This document shows positions 22,877-33,000 of a DNA stretch of 60,000 nt, one piece after another. The stretch comes from Takakia lepidozioides (taxonomy: Eukaryota; Streptophyta; Takakiopsida; Takakiales; Takakiaceae). The translations under genes and the position numbers were made by a program. Each line of letters opens with the position of its first letter. Positions within the stretch are counted from its first letter, which is position 1. The notes beneath the pieces are model-generated. The model searched no databases, was not told where the DNA came from, and was given only the letters and a program-made list of their open reading frames with translations. Location of the stretch: the NCBI GenBank assembly GCA_030704615.1, contig CM060734.1, positions 54,888,042-54,948,041 on the forward strand. Direction: 5' to 3'.

Positions 22877-23486
22877 GTTTGTTCTCAATCCCTCCTCCCT
22901 ACCAATGAACTTCCATTGCCTTGGCTACTTCTACATGAGGGGAGCACTGAGAGTGGAACAGTCAATATGTTTCCTGCCGGGGAATCCGTGTAGAGGGGAC
23001 CAAGAGTGTAGGGTTGCATGGGGGATCAGTGAAAGGGGATCAATTATGGGATCAATGATCAGGGGACAAGGGGAGGGTAGCAGGGGATCAGGAGCAGCAG
23101 ATCTCACATCCGACAATGATCGAGGGTCCAGGAGTCAAAGGTTGCATGGGGGGATCAGTGGAAGGGGATCAATTATGGGATCAGTGATCAGGGACTTCGG
23201 ACACTCAGGGTACCAGGGGATCAGGACCAGCACATGTTTGATCCGACAATGTGAATTTTATCGGCCTTTCATTGGCCATAGGAGGGCTCATGTATTCCCC
23301 TTTCATTGCCTTCACCGGATCTGCATGAGGGGTTTCAGTCAAAGGGGATCAGGGGTTCAGTGAAAGGGGATCAGGGGATCACGAGCAGGGAGCACTTATC
23401 AGAGATTCATACTTGTATCTGATTTTGTGGTGGTCTTGTTGTGGTGTTGTAGTGGCCTTGCTAATGCCGTTTTGTGGATGGTTCAG
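22877..23486 (+). other. Transposase intron 2 with GGGGATCA repeats
   Basis: The split Arg codon (CG|G) is restored across the intron, giving NAIRHMFPGVPVFLCLWH. 23025-23395 contains many GGGGATCA units, including two copies of a GGGGATCAATTATGGGATCA block (near 23036 and 23165). Confidence 0.75.
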
Positions 23487-25511
23487 GCATATGTTCCCAG
23501 GGGTGCCGGTTTTCCTGTGCCTTTGGCATGTTCGAAGGGCCTGGCTGAGAAATGCCATCGAGAAGATCAAGGATGCCCAATTAAGGGCCGATGTCTTGCA
23601 AGGTATGGGTGCAATCATGTACAATAAAGGTGGTCCCATTGGTGACTCTTCGCAGGCCTGGGCTGTGTTTAGATTGTATGAGTTACAAACAAAGTATCCC
23701 ACAGCTAAATTGTTCTTCTTGTATATCCACAAATGGTGGATCCCGAAAGTGGACATGTGGGTTGTTGGAGCTCGAAATATCCCACATGTCGGACAAGATA
23801 CGAATGCTGGAATTGAAGCATACCATGCGAACCTGAAGAGGCGCTTGTGCCAAACAAGACAGAAAATGGACGGGCGTCGACTGGATTGGTTGGTCTACAT
23901 CCTAACAGGTAGCCTCCTCACACATTACTGGTACATTTTGACCTTGAAAGCTGAAGGGTTCATTCGCAACTCTAGGATGGAACATTTTGTGCAGGTGTGG
24001 ATGGCTGAGCAGATACCGGAATCCAACGTGGATTTGCCCGAGCACATGGGGATCCTGCGAAGGTAAAAAGCATGTCTTCTCCAGGCACTGTATATATGCA
24101 ATCCAACATCCGAGTGGGCTTGTTGTGACTGCCCTAATGCCATGGAAGGGAACCTATGCAAGCACTAAGTGAAGGTGTTCAAGATGTTACGGCCATATGA
24201 ACCAGAGGGTTTAATTGTCCGAACTTGTGGAACACGACTTGGGACACTCAATGGGGGCATGGCCAAGCTGCTCGACCTTGATCGCCTGTCCACTACGGAG
24301 CCCCCGTGTGACACAGATCCCATGTGTCCCCCTGCACCAGACACGGTTCCGGCTGGCAATGTCTTGGGGGAGCAGCAGCCCCACCATGAATCGCAAGCAA
24401 CTGTCATGAAGGCCATCGCAGAGGATATGCTCGGTTTGGAAGTCTGTGTGAAAGGTAACATGGCTCTTCATAACCATCTTTTGAGTGACCTTCGTGTCAC
24501 GAGAGGAAAGCTAGCGCAAATGGCCACACGCATGGCTGCGGGTCTTCTCCACCCACACCTTGTAAGAAGGTTTGAACGTGTTCAGGATGGATCAGGAATG
24601 AGTTTGAAGAGAAGAAAGGATTGGGTAGAGGTTTCTATGTCATGGAAATCAAGACGTCTTGGATCCAAAAGAGTCTCAGCAACCCCTCCATCTTCGTCTA
24701 TTTTGCATGCACTTCGTCAAGTTGGGCGTCCCAGATTGAAGGGTTGAGAGCAAGCAGGTTTATGCTCTCGTGCTCCCATTCAGATTGCTGATTTCCCTGA
24801 GATTGCATTCTCAACGAAGCATTTGGTATCAAACAATTTCTCATTATTCAAAATGGCTGAAGCTATGTTCAGTGACGCATGTGTTCTGTGATTCATAATG
24901 GAATGAAGGAGATGTGGATGATCTTTATTGCAATTGAGTCTGTATGCATGCATTTGCAGTGATGTTCAAAACACAAATTACCGCCCACTTTTATGTTTAG
25001 CCTTTAAATTAACAGTCCTGAATTCCAATACTGAAAAACGGTTGCCACCAGTCTCTAGTGCGTTCCCTGCAACCTTTTTTGCATTGCAAGCACACTGCTC
25101 CCCTCCTCCCATCATCCCCCTCTTCGTGTAGTGCTTCGGCCTCTGCTCCCCTGGAATGGCAGAGGTTCCCTGATCCCCTTCATCTCCCTTCTCATCACAG
25201 CTGGCCCCCTCACACCGCTGCTTCCCGAGGTTGTGCTCAGCTCCCCGTGATCCCCTTCCCATTCACAGCTCCCCCTCACCCCCCCATCCCCTGCGGCTTC
25301 GCAATGGTCCCCTTCACCGTGCAATGCTCCCCCATGTATCACCCAAAGAGTTCGCTCAACAAGGCAGTGCGGCTGTCATCCGGCGGGGCAATTATTGAAG
25401 CTAGCGCCTTGTGTTCAGTGGCCCATGATGTTTTGTGCGATTCACAGTGGTATGAGAGACATTTGTGGTGACCTCGATGGGAACCATTTGGATTCATAGT
25501 GTATATAACAT

Positions 25512-26888
25512 ATGGGACACCGTATATGTGGTTTTGAAAGCCATTCTATGGATCAGAAAGAAACAAAGGATAAGGGGAAGGATAAGGAACGCATGAAGGG
25601 CAAGGGGGAGCAGACCGGAGAGGGGATCGGCAAGGGGAAGCAAAGACCCCTGAAGGATGAGGGCGAGCCGAAGCGTGCGCAAAAAATACGGGTGACAATG
25701 CGGGGGAGGGAGGAGAACCGTGCAGCTGAGGGGGAAAGTAAAGCTATCACCAGAATAGGGAAGAAACGGAAGGCGAAATCTGGTCGGCCAGAAGTCACTA
25801 AGTAAGTGGGCCAGGGCTTCCAACGACCAAGTGGGGACCAAATTCATGGTGAGTACATTCAATAGGGCTTACACGCATGATAGGGGGATGATATGGGTGC
25901 TTGAAAACACCCTTAACAGTTAATTGCCTACCTATCTGACTTCGTGAACTTGTGTACAATGCAGAAACCAGAATAGACTGAGGGAAAAGCTCCCAGAGGA
26001 CAAGGGCTGCCTTGTTTTCTTCAAAGGCACTCCACAGGAGTCCATTATGGGTTCATGGGATTATCTACGGTTGTCAAAATTGTATGGGGAAGCGGAGGAT
26101 GGAGGGGTGTTTTTGTATGCCAATATTTTGCAGCTATCCCTGGAGGAGAGTAATCGTTGCTGGTGGGCTATGATGGACACACTGATATGGACGGCTTTGG
26201 AGGCATCATCGAAGGACGACCTTCACAGGATTTCCAAAGGGCTTGTAAACGATCGGGTAACTGAGAAGTGCCTAGGGAAGGATCCAGATAAGGTTCAGAC
26301 ACGGTTCATCCCCTTATGCTCTGGGTACGTCCCTCAATCCTCCTATTTTGCAGCTTTGACTGACTTTGATTTGATTTGGAGAATGGAAAGCATTAGTGGT
26401 GTCTGGCCTCAAACACATGTGCGTTCTGCAGGGGCCATTGGAGTTTGATGGTTTTTGATAAGTCCAAGTTTGTTCATCTGAATTCCATGACATCATTCAA
26501 ATCCCATAGCCGACTTGCCTTCGCGTCTTCGCACTTTTAGAGCATACCTACACAAAGCCGAACCGGACTCGGTACTTTGGAATGAAATAATAGCATGGGA
26601 GTGGCTGGAACCTGAGGTGCCACAACAACCAAGCGGCTGGGAGTGTGGCTACTTTGTAATGAATTTCATACAGAAATACTTGGAGACCAAAATCACAAAA
26701 AAAGGGGGGCAACTTTTACAGCAGATTGGTTTACATGTTAGTACGCAATATCAAAGCAGGATTTTTTTTGTGGATGGATAGTGGATAATTGGGATGATGC
26801 AGATTTGCAGCGTAGACTGTCGCATGTGCATGCCTCGGATGCTGAGGATGTAGCTATTGTATCTCCATTCCCCACGAAAAAAAAATGA
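25512..26888 (+). pseudogene. Ulp1/C48-like cysteine protease gene of the MULE (broken)
   Basis: The first exon (about 25512-25800) encodes a Lys/Glu-rich low-complexity N-terminus. An intron to 25964 leads to about 120 residues ending FIPLCSG (26324). A GT-AG intron (26325-26431) joins this to GHWSLMVFDK, the His-Trp signature of Ulp1/SENP proteases (His at 26436). A downstream frame holds QPSGWECGYFVMN with the candidate catalytic Cys at 26644. The second triad position reads HLNSM, with Asn where YLDSL-type motifs have Asp. A frameshift lies near 26510 and another at the T run near 26762; the last frame ends in FPTKKK and TGA at 26886-26888. Ulp1 enzymes remove or process SUMO; the role in MULEs is not established. 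Position after the transposase on the same strand and inside the TIRs makes it part of the element. Confidence 0.75.
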
Positions 26889-26934
26889 AGCTTGTCCTCC
26901 TCTTTGTAATCCCTTTGTGCCTTCTTTGGCGTCC

Positions 26935-27340
26935 ACTGTGCTGTGAAGGGGATGAAGGGGTGAGGGGATCCTTGAGGTGGATCAGACAACCAGGGATGAG
27001 GGGGGTCAAGGGGGGGGGGGTGTCAGGGGGATCAGGGGATCAGGGGGCTCAGGTTCAGGGTGGGATCAGGGGATTGGGGGATCGGGGGGATCGGGGGGCT
27101 CAGGTTCAGGGCGGTCGGGGGATGAGGGAAAACAAGGATTGTATAAGGGGTTAGCGGAGATCGGGGAAGCAGGGGAACGGATGGGGACAACAGGGGATCA
27201 GAGAACCAGGGGAACAGGCCGGGAGATGAGGGGATCATGGAGGGAATGTCGGGAGCTCGACGGGGGTTAAGGGGATGAGGGGACCACGGGGTGAGGGGAT
27301 GAGGGACGGCAGGTTTCGAATCGGGGGATCGGGGGATTAC
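26935..27340 (+). repeat. GGGGATCA-rich low-complexity tract
   Basis: A G-rich tract of irregular GGGGATCA, GGGGGATCGG and GGGGGCTCAGG units. It matches the motif of the transposase introns and, on the opposite strand, the left terminal repeat. The long open frames here follow from repetition. Confidence 0.75.
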
Positions 27341-27779
27341 TGGTGAAAAGTCGTGTGTGAAGGGGCAAGTTCTGAAAGGTCATGTCCGTGTTTTGCACTA
27401 TGAAAGGTCACGTCCCTTGCATGGGTCACGTCCCTTGCAAGTGGTGCAAAAGCATGCAACAAAAACTGAAAATAAACCCCAAAGCAAAATCTGAAATTTG
27501 CCCAACAATCCATGCCTTGCAGGTTCAATTGGCGTCCCGAAGTTTTTGTAACAACCCTATGCCGTGTTCGATCTGCTATTGGGCTAGATGATGGTTTGCC
27601 GGAGGTCAAACCCATGTGCAGGGGGGTTGGAGCAGAAACCATAGGCGCAGGCACCATCAGACCTGTGGTGAATGTGGAGCTAGGGGTGACCCCCAATTCA
27701 ATATTCCAAGGATCTGTGGAAGCGATGGGAGCAGTACCAGGGGGCTGGAGTAAGCGCTCTGCTGTGGGGGAGACTAGAC

Positions 27780-29760
27780 TATCTGCGAGTGCGGATAACA
27801 ACGGGATGGCCTGTGCATGATACGGGTGCACCTGGCAAAACTGACATGGGCGGAACAAACCCCTCCGTTGCCAATTCGGTGTTCCCTGCCAATGACTGGC
27901 GTTGAGGGGTCACCAATGTTGAAATAACCTCAACCTGTGTCATCGGCAAAGAGGACTGGAAACAACTGCAAATCTGCTGGACTTGGTAGTTGGATCCACC
28001 ATCCTTGGCACATCCTCCCTCTCCACGTGGGAAGTACACACAGACTCGGGATGAGTTGAAAGAGGTGATTGGACAAGGGCAGAGAGTGAAGGACCACAGA
28101 GAGACACAGCAGCCCGCGACAGAGCATATACATGGAGGGGAGCATGCATGACATCGGGAACAACGTTGGGGGATGACACCTCGGGTGATGGAGCACTGAG
28201 GGGGGGACCAGAGGGAGTCACAGTAGCATGCGAGAGAGTAGACACATGTGGGGAAGAAGAGTGGAAGTCAGGGACAGACAAGGGGGGACCAGGATCACAC
28301 ACGGATGCATGCTTTGTAGGAGACAGATCTGGGGGAGCAGACAAAACCTCGGGAGTAGAGAGACAGCGAGGGCAACGGAATATTCCCTTGGGGAGTCTAA
28401 AAGAAGACTGTGAGGCAGAATAGTATGAGAGGGGATGGGATTGACATCAACTTCCGCAATGGGTGTGTAAAAACCTTCCGTCGGAGATTCCACTTGAAAA
28501 GTCTCTGTATGAGGCGCTTGAAGGTCTTCAACCTGTGAGGGTGTTGGCGACGCCATCTGCGATGCATGGTGGGACAACTGCGATGAATTGAAGGCGTCCA
28601 CGTCGATGTGGGAAAGGTGAGGGGCATATGGTGACACTCGTCGGTCGTATAGTTCATGTCTTCTCGCCAACAACACCTTGTTTGCTCGTAAGACCTCCTC
28701 CATGGCATTTTGAACTCCAACATCAGCTGCCTCAGCCTCACCTATCACAGAGACAAACGCTTGTATTTTAGCTTTGACCCCCGTGATCCCCTGATCCCCC
28801 GATCCCCGACTGTAAAGTCTGCTCCCCCATTTATCTATATTACAATTCTGATCTTCACAATGACAGATTGTTGGAGAGGCAAAGCATGCACTTACTCAAA
28901 AGATGCACGTAGCGTCCCAGATCAATGTGCTCCCGCCTAAACAGTAGATCCTCCCAGGCCCACACTGCACGTCGTATCCCTTTGGCATCGTTGCCCTTGC
29001 ACCACAAAACTTGGAAGTGGGCGGTTTCTGTTGCTGCAAATTCATGAAACGCTCGGGCACGCACCATGCGAAGAAATGCTCGGCAGGAGTCGACGATCTG
29101 CATTTTGTCCTGCATTGTACCATATCTAAGCTGACCCTCTGCCAGGAGCACTTCTTTCAACATGGTCTCCTGATTCTGAAAATTCCCAAACGTCCGCCAA
29201 CCTCCATGCAAGAAGAGTCCAAATCCATGGTAGGGCAGTTTGTGAGCAGTCTGCGGTGCAAAAAGCATCATGATATGACTGGGGCAGATGCCGTGTCTTA
29301 AATTGGCCAAAGGATACAAGTGTGAAACAGGGGTCGAGGGTCCATGGTAGAAAAAACTTGGAGGGGAACAGGGACCGGAGGCAATCGGGCCGGACATTGA
29401 CGTTTCAGCCAGGTGACAATGGCATCAGATTCTTCGGCAGTTCTTAGGAGAGGGAATCCAGGAAGCAGACGTCGAATGTCCTGCTCCTCCAGCAATAGTT
29501 CAACAATATCAAACTGGAGATCTACAGATGAGGGGGGAGCAGCAGTGCAAGGGGGACATGACGTGGGGGGACCTGATATGGGGCGAGCAGACCTGTTTGC
29601 AGCAGAGGCGGGGTGGGGGCAAGGGTAGACGATGAAGGGGGAGCAGAGACGGGCATGATGGGGGGAACAACATTCACCGGACAGGAGGGTGTTACAATAG
29701 GAGTACTCATCTTTCCCACAAGGTAGCTCTCAAAATCTTCCAATGTCCGCTTGCAAGTAA
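27780..29760 (-). pseudogene. Unidentified minus-strand coding remnant in the MULE
   Basis: On the minus strand, open segments follow one another: 29743-29522 (EDFESYLVGKM, then Pro/Ser-rich), 29495-29298 (acidic, LLPGFPLLRTAEESDAIVTW), 29397-28855 and 28748-28218. The 28855-29397 segment has a compositionally normal alpha/beta-like stretch ending GRYVHLL, followed by GTAAGT (a plausible donor near 28893); the acceptor near 28752 would join EAEAADVGV. The last part is Ser/Pro-rich. The segments are in different frames, so introns or frameshifts separate them. I do not recognise the family. It faces the transposase and protease genes from the other end of the element and may be a third element-encoded protein or a captured host gene. 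There is no conserved catalytic motif that I can name. Confidence 0.4.
28750..28830. repeat. Short GATCCCC cluster
   Basis: The sequence near 28780-28810 repeats the GATCCCC unit (gtgatcccctgatcccccga) in the C-rich orientation on the plus strand, inside the predicted intron of the minus-strand gene. Confidence 0.6.
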
Positions 29761-29810
29761 GAGGATCGTGAGGAATGCAAAGAGCGGTTGCAGCCCAAAG
29801 AGCATGCTAC

Positions 29811-30614
29811 TCCGGAGTGGGGATCAAGCCAAGTCGGGGGAGCGGCGACGTGTTGGGGGATTGCGCCGTGGATGGGAAGAGGGGATTGGCGGCGGGGGGA
29901 GCGCCACGTGCCGTCCGATGGGTGGAGGGGGATCAATCACCGCATTGGACGGGGATCAACGGAGGGGGGGGGGGGGGGGGGGGCGACGTGTCGGGAGATC
30001 GGGCCGTCGATGGGAAGAGGGGATCGACGGCGGGGGGATGAGGGGCGGATGACACACAACATCCACTGTTTGTGAGGTCCGATGGATGCGCAGGGGATCG
30101 ACGGTCCGGGGGAGCCGCACGTGGCGGGCGATTGGGGTTGGGGATCACTCCCGGTCCGGAAGGGGGATCAAGGCGCGTCGGGGGGAGCGGCGACGTCTCG
30201 GGGGAGCGCGCCGTGGATGGGAGGAGGGGATCGACGGCGGCGGGAACGCCACGTGGCGATGGGTGCGTCATGGGACCTTCAACCGGCCGTCGTCCATTCA
30301 ATTGAGGTTGGATGGATGGGGAAGGGATCGACTGTTCAGGGTAGCGCCACGGGGCTGCAGATGGGGGTGGGGATCACTCCGGCACTGGAAGGGAGATCAA
30401 CCCAGTGAGGGGATCCATAGCGGGGGCCGCCACGTGGCTGGAGATCGGGGGTGGGAGATGGGCGTCGCGCGGCCAGCGGTGGGGCGGGGGTCAGGGGTCC
30501 CGGGCGGGCGGGCGGGCGGGCACGGGGGGGTCAGGGGGGCGCGGGGAGCAGCGGGCGGGCGGGGGCGGGGCAACAGGTGGAGGGGTGGGGATGATTTGAC
30601 ATGGGGCGTCCAGC
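29811..30614 (-). repeat. Right terminal inverted repeat of the MULE
   Basis: 804 bp, G-rich on the plus strand; the reverse complement aligns with 19155-19920. It contains a poly-G run near 29967-29982 where the left copy has a shorter C run. The outer end is GGGGCGTCCAGC. Confidence 0.88.
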
Positions 30615-30617
30615 ATT

Positions 30618-30822
30618 ATCGACTCTGCGCATGATACTGATGGTACCCAATCTAACTCACCCCTTCGTCACATGATTCGAAAATGAAGCCAGTGCAGTCT
30701 TCAACATGTATTGGATCATCATCGCCACTACACCATGTCAAAGCTCTCGAGTGTGTACAGTAATGCAGCAACACATGTTGATGAAAGCGGGATGAGTGTA
30801 CTACGTTTGTATTGTACCCAAC
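30618..30822 (-). repeat. Inverted block relative to the UGT copy 2 flank
   Basis: This segment is the reverse complement of about 12384-12595 (for example gactctgcgcatgatactga and atgaagccagtgcagtcttc), while the sequences on its right are direct copies of 12604 onward. Confidence 0.8.
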
Positions 30823-31740
30823 AGTCGTCAATTGTTTACCCACAAACTGCCACTGGGCTACTATAGTTACCGAAGAACGGACGGAAGTACTCCAGTGGCA
30901 TACGCAGCGATGATTCGAACGATTTTCAGACTCTTCAGATGGCCATCTTTGTCCATTTTGTTCAACGAAGGAAGAATTGATGTCCAGCCCAGGAAGAGCC
31001 CACTGAATTCATGTTGCGCAAAACCCCATCCTCCAATCCATTTCCACGATTCTTTCTTACAATGAGGCCTCATATGTTGATGTGACATAAGCAGAGCTTG
31101 CGGGGCATGGGGGCAGGATTGAACACGGTAGGGATGCGCGCCCCCCCCTGCGAGGCTTGTCACGAAGACGACGAAGACCAAGAGGACAAAGAGGATGACA
31201 GTTGAGCAACCGTCTGGTCTGATTAGGGGATGTGGGAGGATGAATATCGTGAATATCATCTATTCATCCTTTCTATTCATTCAATTTCATTCACTTAGGG
31301 GCCGTGAGAAACTTTTAAATCAGAAATAATTGATTTCCTAAACATATCATCCATCAGTGCACCCGTCAGGGTACCTCTCATTCATCCAGTTTCATCCATG
31401 GGGTCATCTCTCTCGCCTATCGTGGCTTGAAGGGTAGCCATGCAAGTTGTGCGACGATGAGCGTCACAAAACAACCGAGCCAAGCCATATCCATATGCCC
31501 CCAGAAAGCTCTTGCAACTTCCCGAACAAGTCTTGCGCTTGCGAAATTCCCCCCAATCTGACTTCAAATGTTTGGTGAAGCCCATGAGGACCGATTACAA
31601 CAACTGAGAGCAAGAACCTCACAGCCAGGAGCACCACAGACGTCTGCATTCATGACTGATATATGTGAGTGATCAAAAGAAGAAATTCGGGGAAGTGATG
31701 CTGGGAAAATGCGGTGCAGAAAGAAATATTTTTAAGGCTG
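30823..31740 (+). other. Continuation of the UGT copy 3 flank beyond the MULE
   Basis: 30990-31348 aligns with 12604-13226 apart from an extra block in copy 2. About 31350-31663 is an extra block here, and 31664-31740 aligns again with 13229-13300. About 30823-30988 is specific to this locus. No gene is supported. Confidence 0.65.
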
Positions 31741-33000
31741 ATCTTGATATGCCAACAAGTTGTCTGCATCAACTCTGTCAAAATTTAAACGCTATTGGAC
31801 GTAATTCAGTTTTAGAAAAAAAAAAAAAAAAATGCAGTCGTATGTCTGTCGGTGTATGTCACGTCATCAATCGTGTTGTACGTGCATCTACAATTTGTTG
31901 TATTCGTTCCTCAAATTCATTGTTCATTTCTGAACACATCAAGTCACATTCAAATGAACATTCTCGACAATCAACCTCGTGTTAACATAATGTTGATTTC
32001 AGTTCTAGAAAATCAACCTCGTGTTAACACAAGGTTGATCTCTGCGGACGCCCTAAACCCTTAACCAATTTCACCTTCATATGGTGAAATCCCACAGTTA
32101 TAGGCTCCACGGTTATAGGCCCACCATCTTTGTGGTGACATGGCACGACCTTGGGTGGGCTCACGCCACATCACCATTGTGTGAGCGGTAGCGTTGTTGG
32201 GAGGTATGTTACCATCTTTTGAATTGCATCGAGACATCAATCAAAGAAAGCTGATAATACTGTATTATAGGTCTACAGTCTACACAAAGTATGTAGTCTA
32301 AGTATGTCTACAGTCTGCACCATGTTTTTTCATAACCGCAAAGACGCTTTAGGGATTTATTGGTGTTTGTCTAGAGAACGTCTATCAATGAAAAGTGGAT
32401 GTGAATTGGGGGGAAAGAACTTCGTTAAAACAAACTCATCCTCCTTCGTGTTCATTACGCAACAGGACATTGTACTTTCTGAAATATCTTGTGCCCGTGG
32501 ACAAAAACCATCCCCAAACCACCCATGATTTACCGAGATTTGGATGAGGGAGGAGACTTCTCGAAAAATAAAGTTGGCAAATCTGGGGCGTGGCTGTCGC
32601 CTACAGTTCCGCGGAAGCTGCCTTACGTCAGCCATGAAGACAACATATTCAGTCCGGATCATACCTTATCAAAGTGTTAACCGGACTCTTTGTCTGGATG
32701 TGAAATCCGGCCCTCTTATGAATCTGGACCCACACTCTATCCCTGGTCCTTCAGCTATCCATGCCTGTGTAAAAACCATGAATACATCTTCAGCCTTGCT
32801 GCTAGCAACTGAAGCAGCTGACACTGACGGCGTGAAGTTCTTCGAGGAAACACCCCAACCCTACCTACAGTAACATGTCAAAATCACTACAAAACCACCA
32901 TAGATTCACCAACGAGCTTCTCCACATATGTTATCTGTTTTTGGATAATTCCTGCTACCACATTGGCAATAACTCCAGGTTGGGCTTTAGGGCAATGTTC
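31741..33000. other. No recognisable gene
   Basis: AT-rich sequence with a small direct repeat (aatcaacctcgtgttaaca near 31968 and 32020). Short frames at 32304-32680 on both strands have no domain I recognise. Confidence 0.4.

Larger units (their letters stand above)
20920..24747 (+). pseudogene. MULE transposase remnant (DDE plus SWIM zinc finger)
   Basis: Reading frames assemble in order. The N-terminal region starts near 20920. A Cys/His-containing region follows at 21540-21800 (GCLCQF, then a VDGCDK/CHGH segment, then SPAEIM). The DDE core then begins with SCDATFG (first Asp, about 22050), TLMVFD (22690), FIVDDADAE (second Asp, about 22840) and LCLWHVRRAW (23520), ending with GIEAYHANLK (Glu, about 23815). 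A SWIM finger follows (CDC...CKH, 24124-24165), then a C-terminal tail to 24747. Two introns are clear: 22082-22676 and 22877-23486, with codons joining cleanly. Defects: a one-base loss near 21627, an extra C near 21793, TAG at 22803 and TAA at 24166 right after the SWIM His. Both introns contain GGGGATCA-rich stretches like the element's ends. It would have bound the TIRs and catalysed excision and insertion when intact. Confidence 0.82.
19155..30614. mobile_element. 11.46-kb Mutator-like element (MULE) with long C-rich TIRs
   Basis: 19155-19920 and 29811-30614 are long inverted repeats; the outermost bases are GCTGGACGCCCC and its complement. Between them lie a degenerate MULE transposase (DDE core, SWIM zinc finger), a degenerate Ulp1/C48-like protease gene and a minus-strand coding remnant. 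Large MULEs carrying Ulp1-like genes are known in flowering plants (the Kaonashi type). No 9-bp target duplication is visible, perhaps because an inversion abuts the right end at 30618. The transposase has frameshifts and stops, so this copy is not autonomous. It interrupts the tract behind UGT copy 3, whose continuation is at 30618-31740. Confidence 0.8.

Noticed and set aside
22140-23400. Possible CRISPR-like array from repeated GGGGATCA units
   Set aside because: Units are irregular, have no fixed-length spacers, and lie inside transposase introns of a plant MULE.
29768-30634. Gly/Arg-rich open frames in the right terminal repeat
   Set aside because: Same artefact as on the left side; they are inverted copies of the same repeat.
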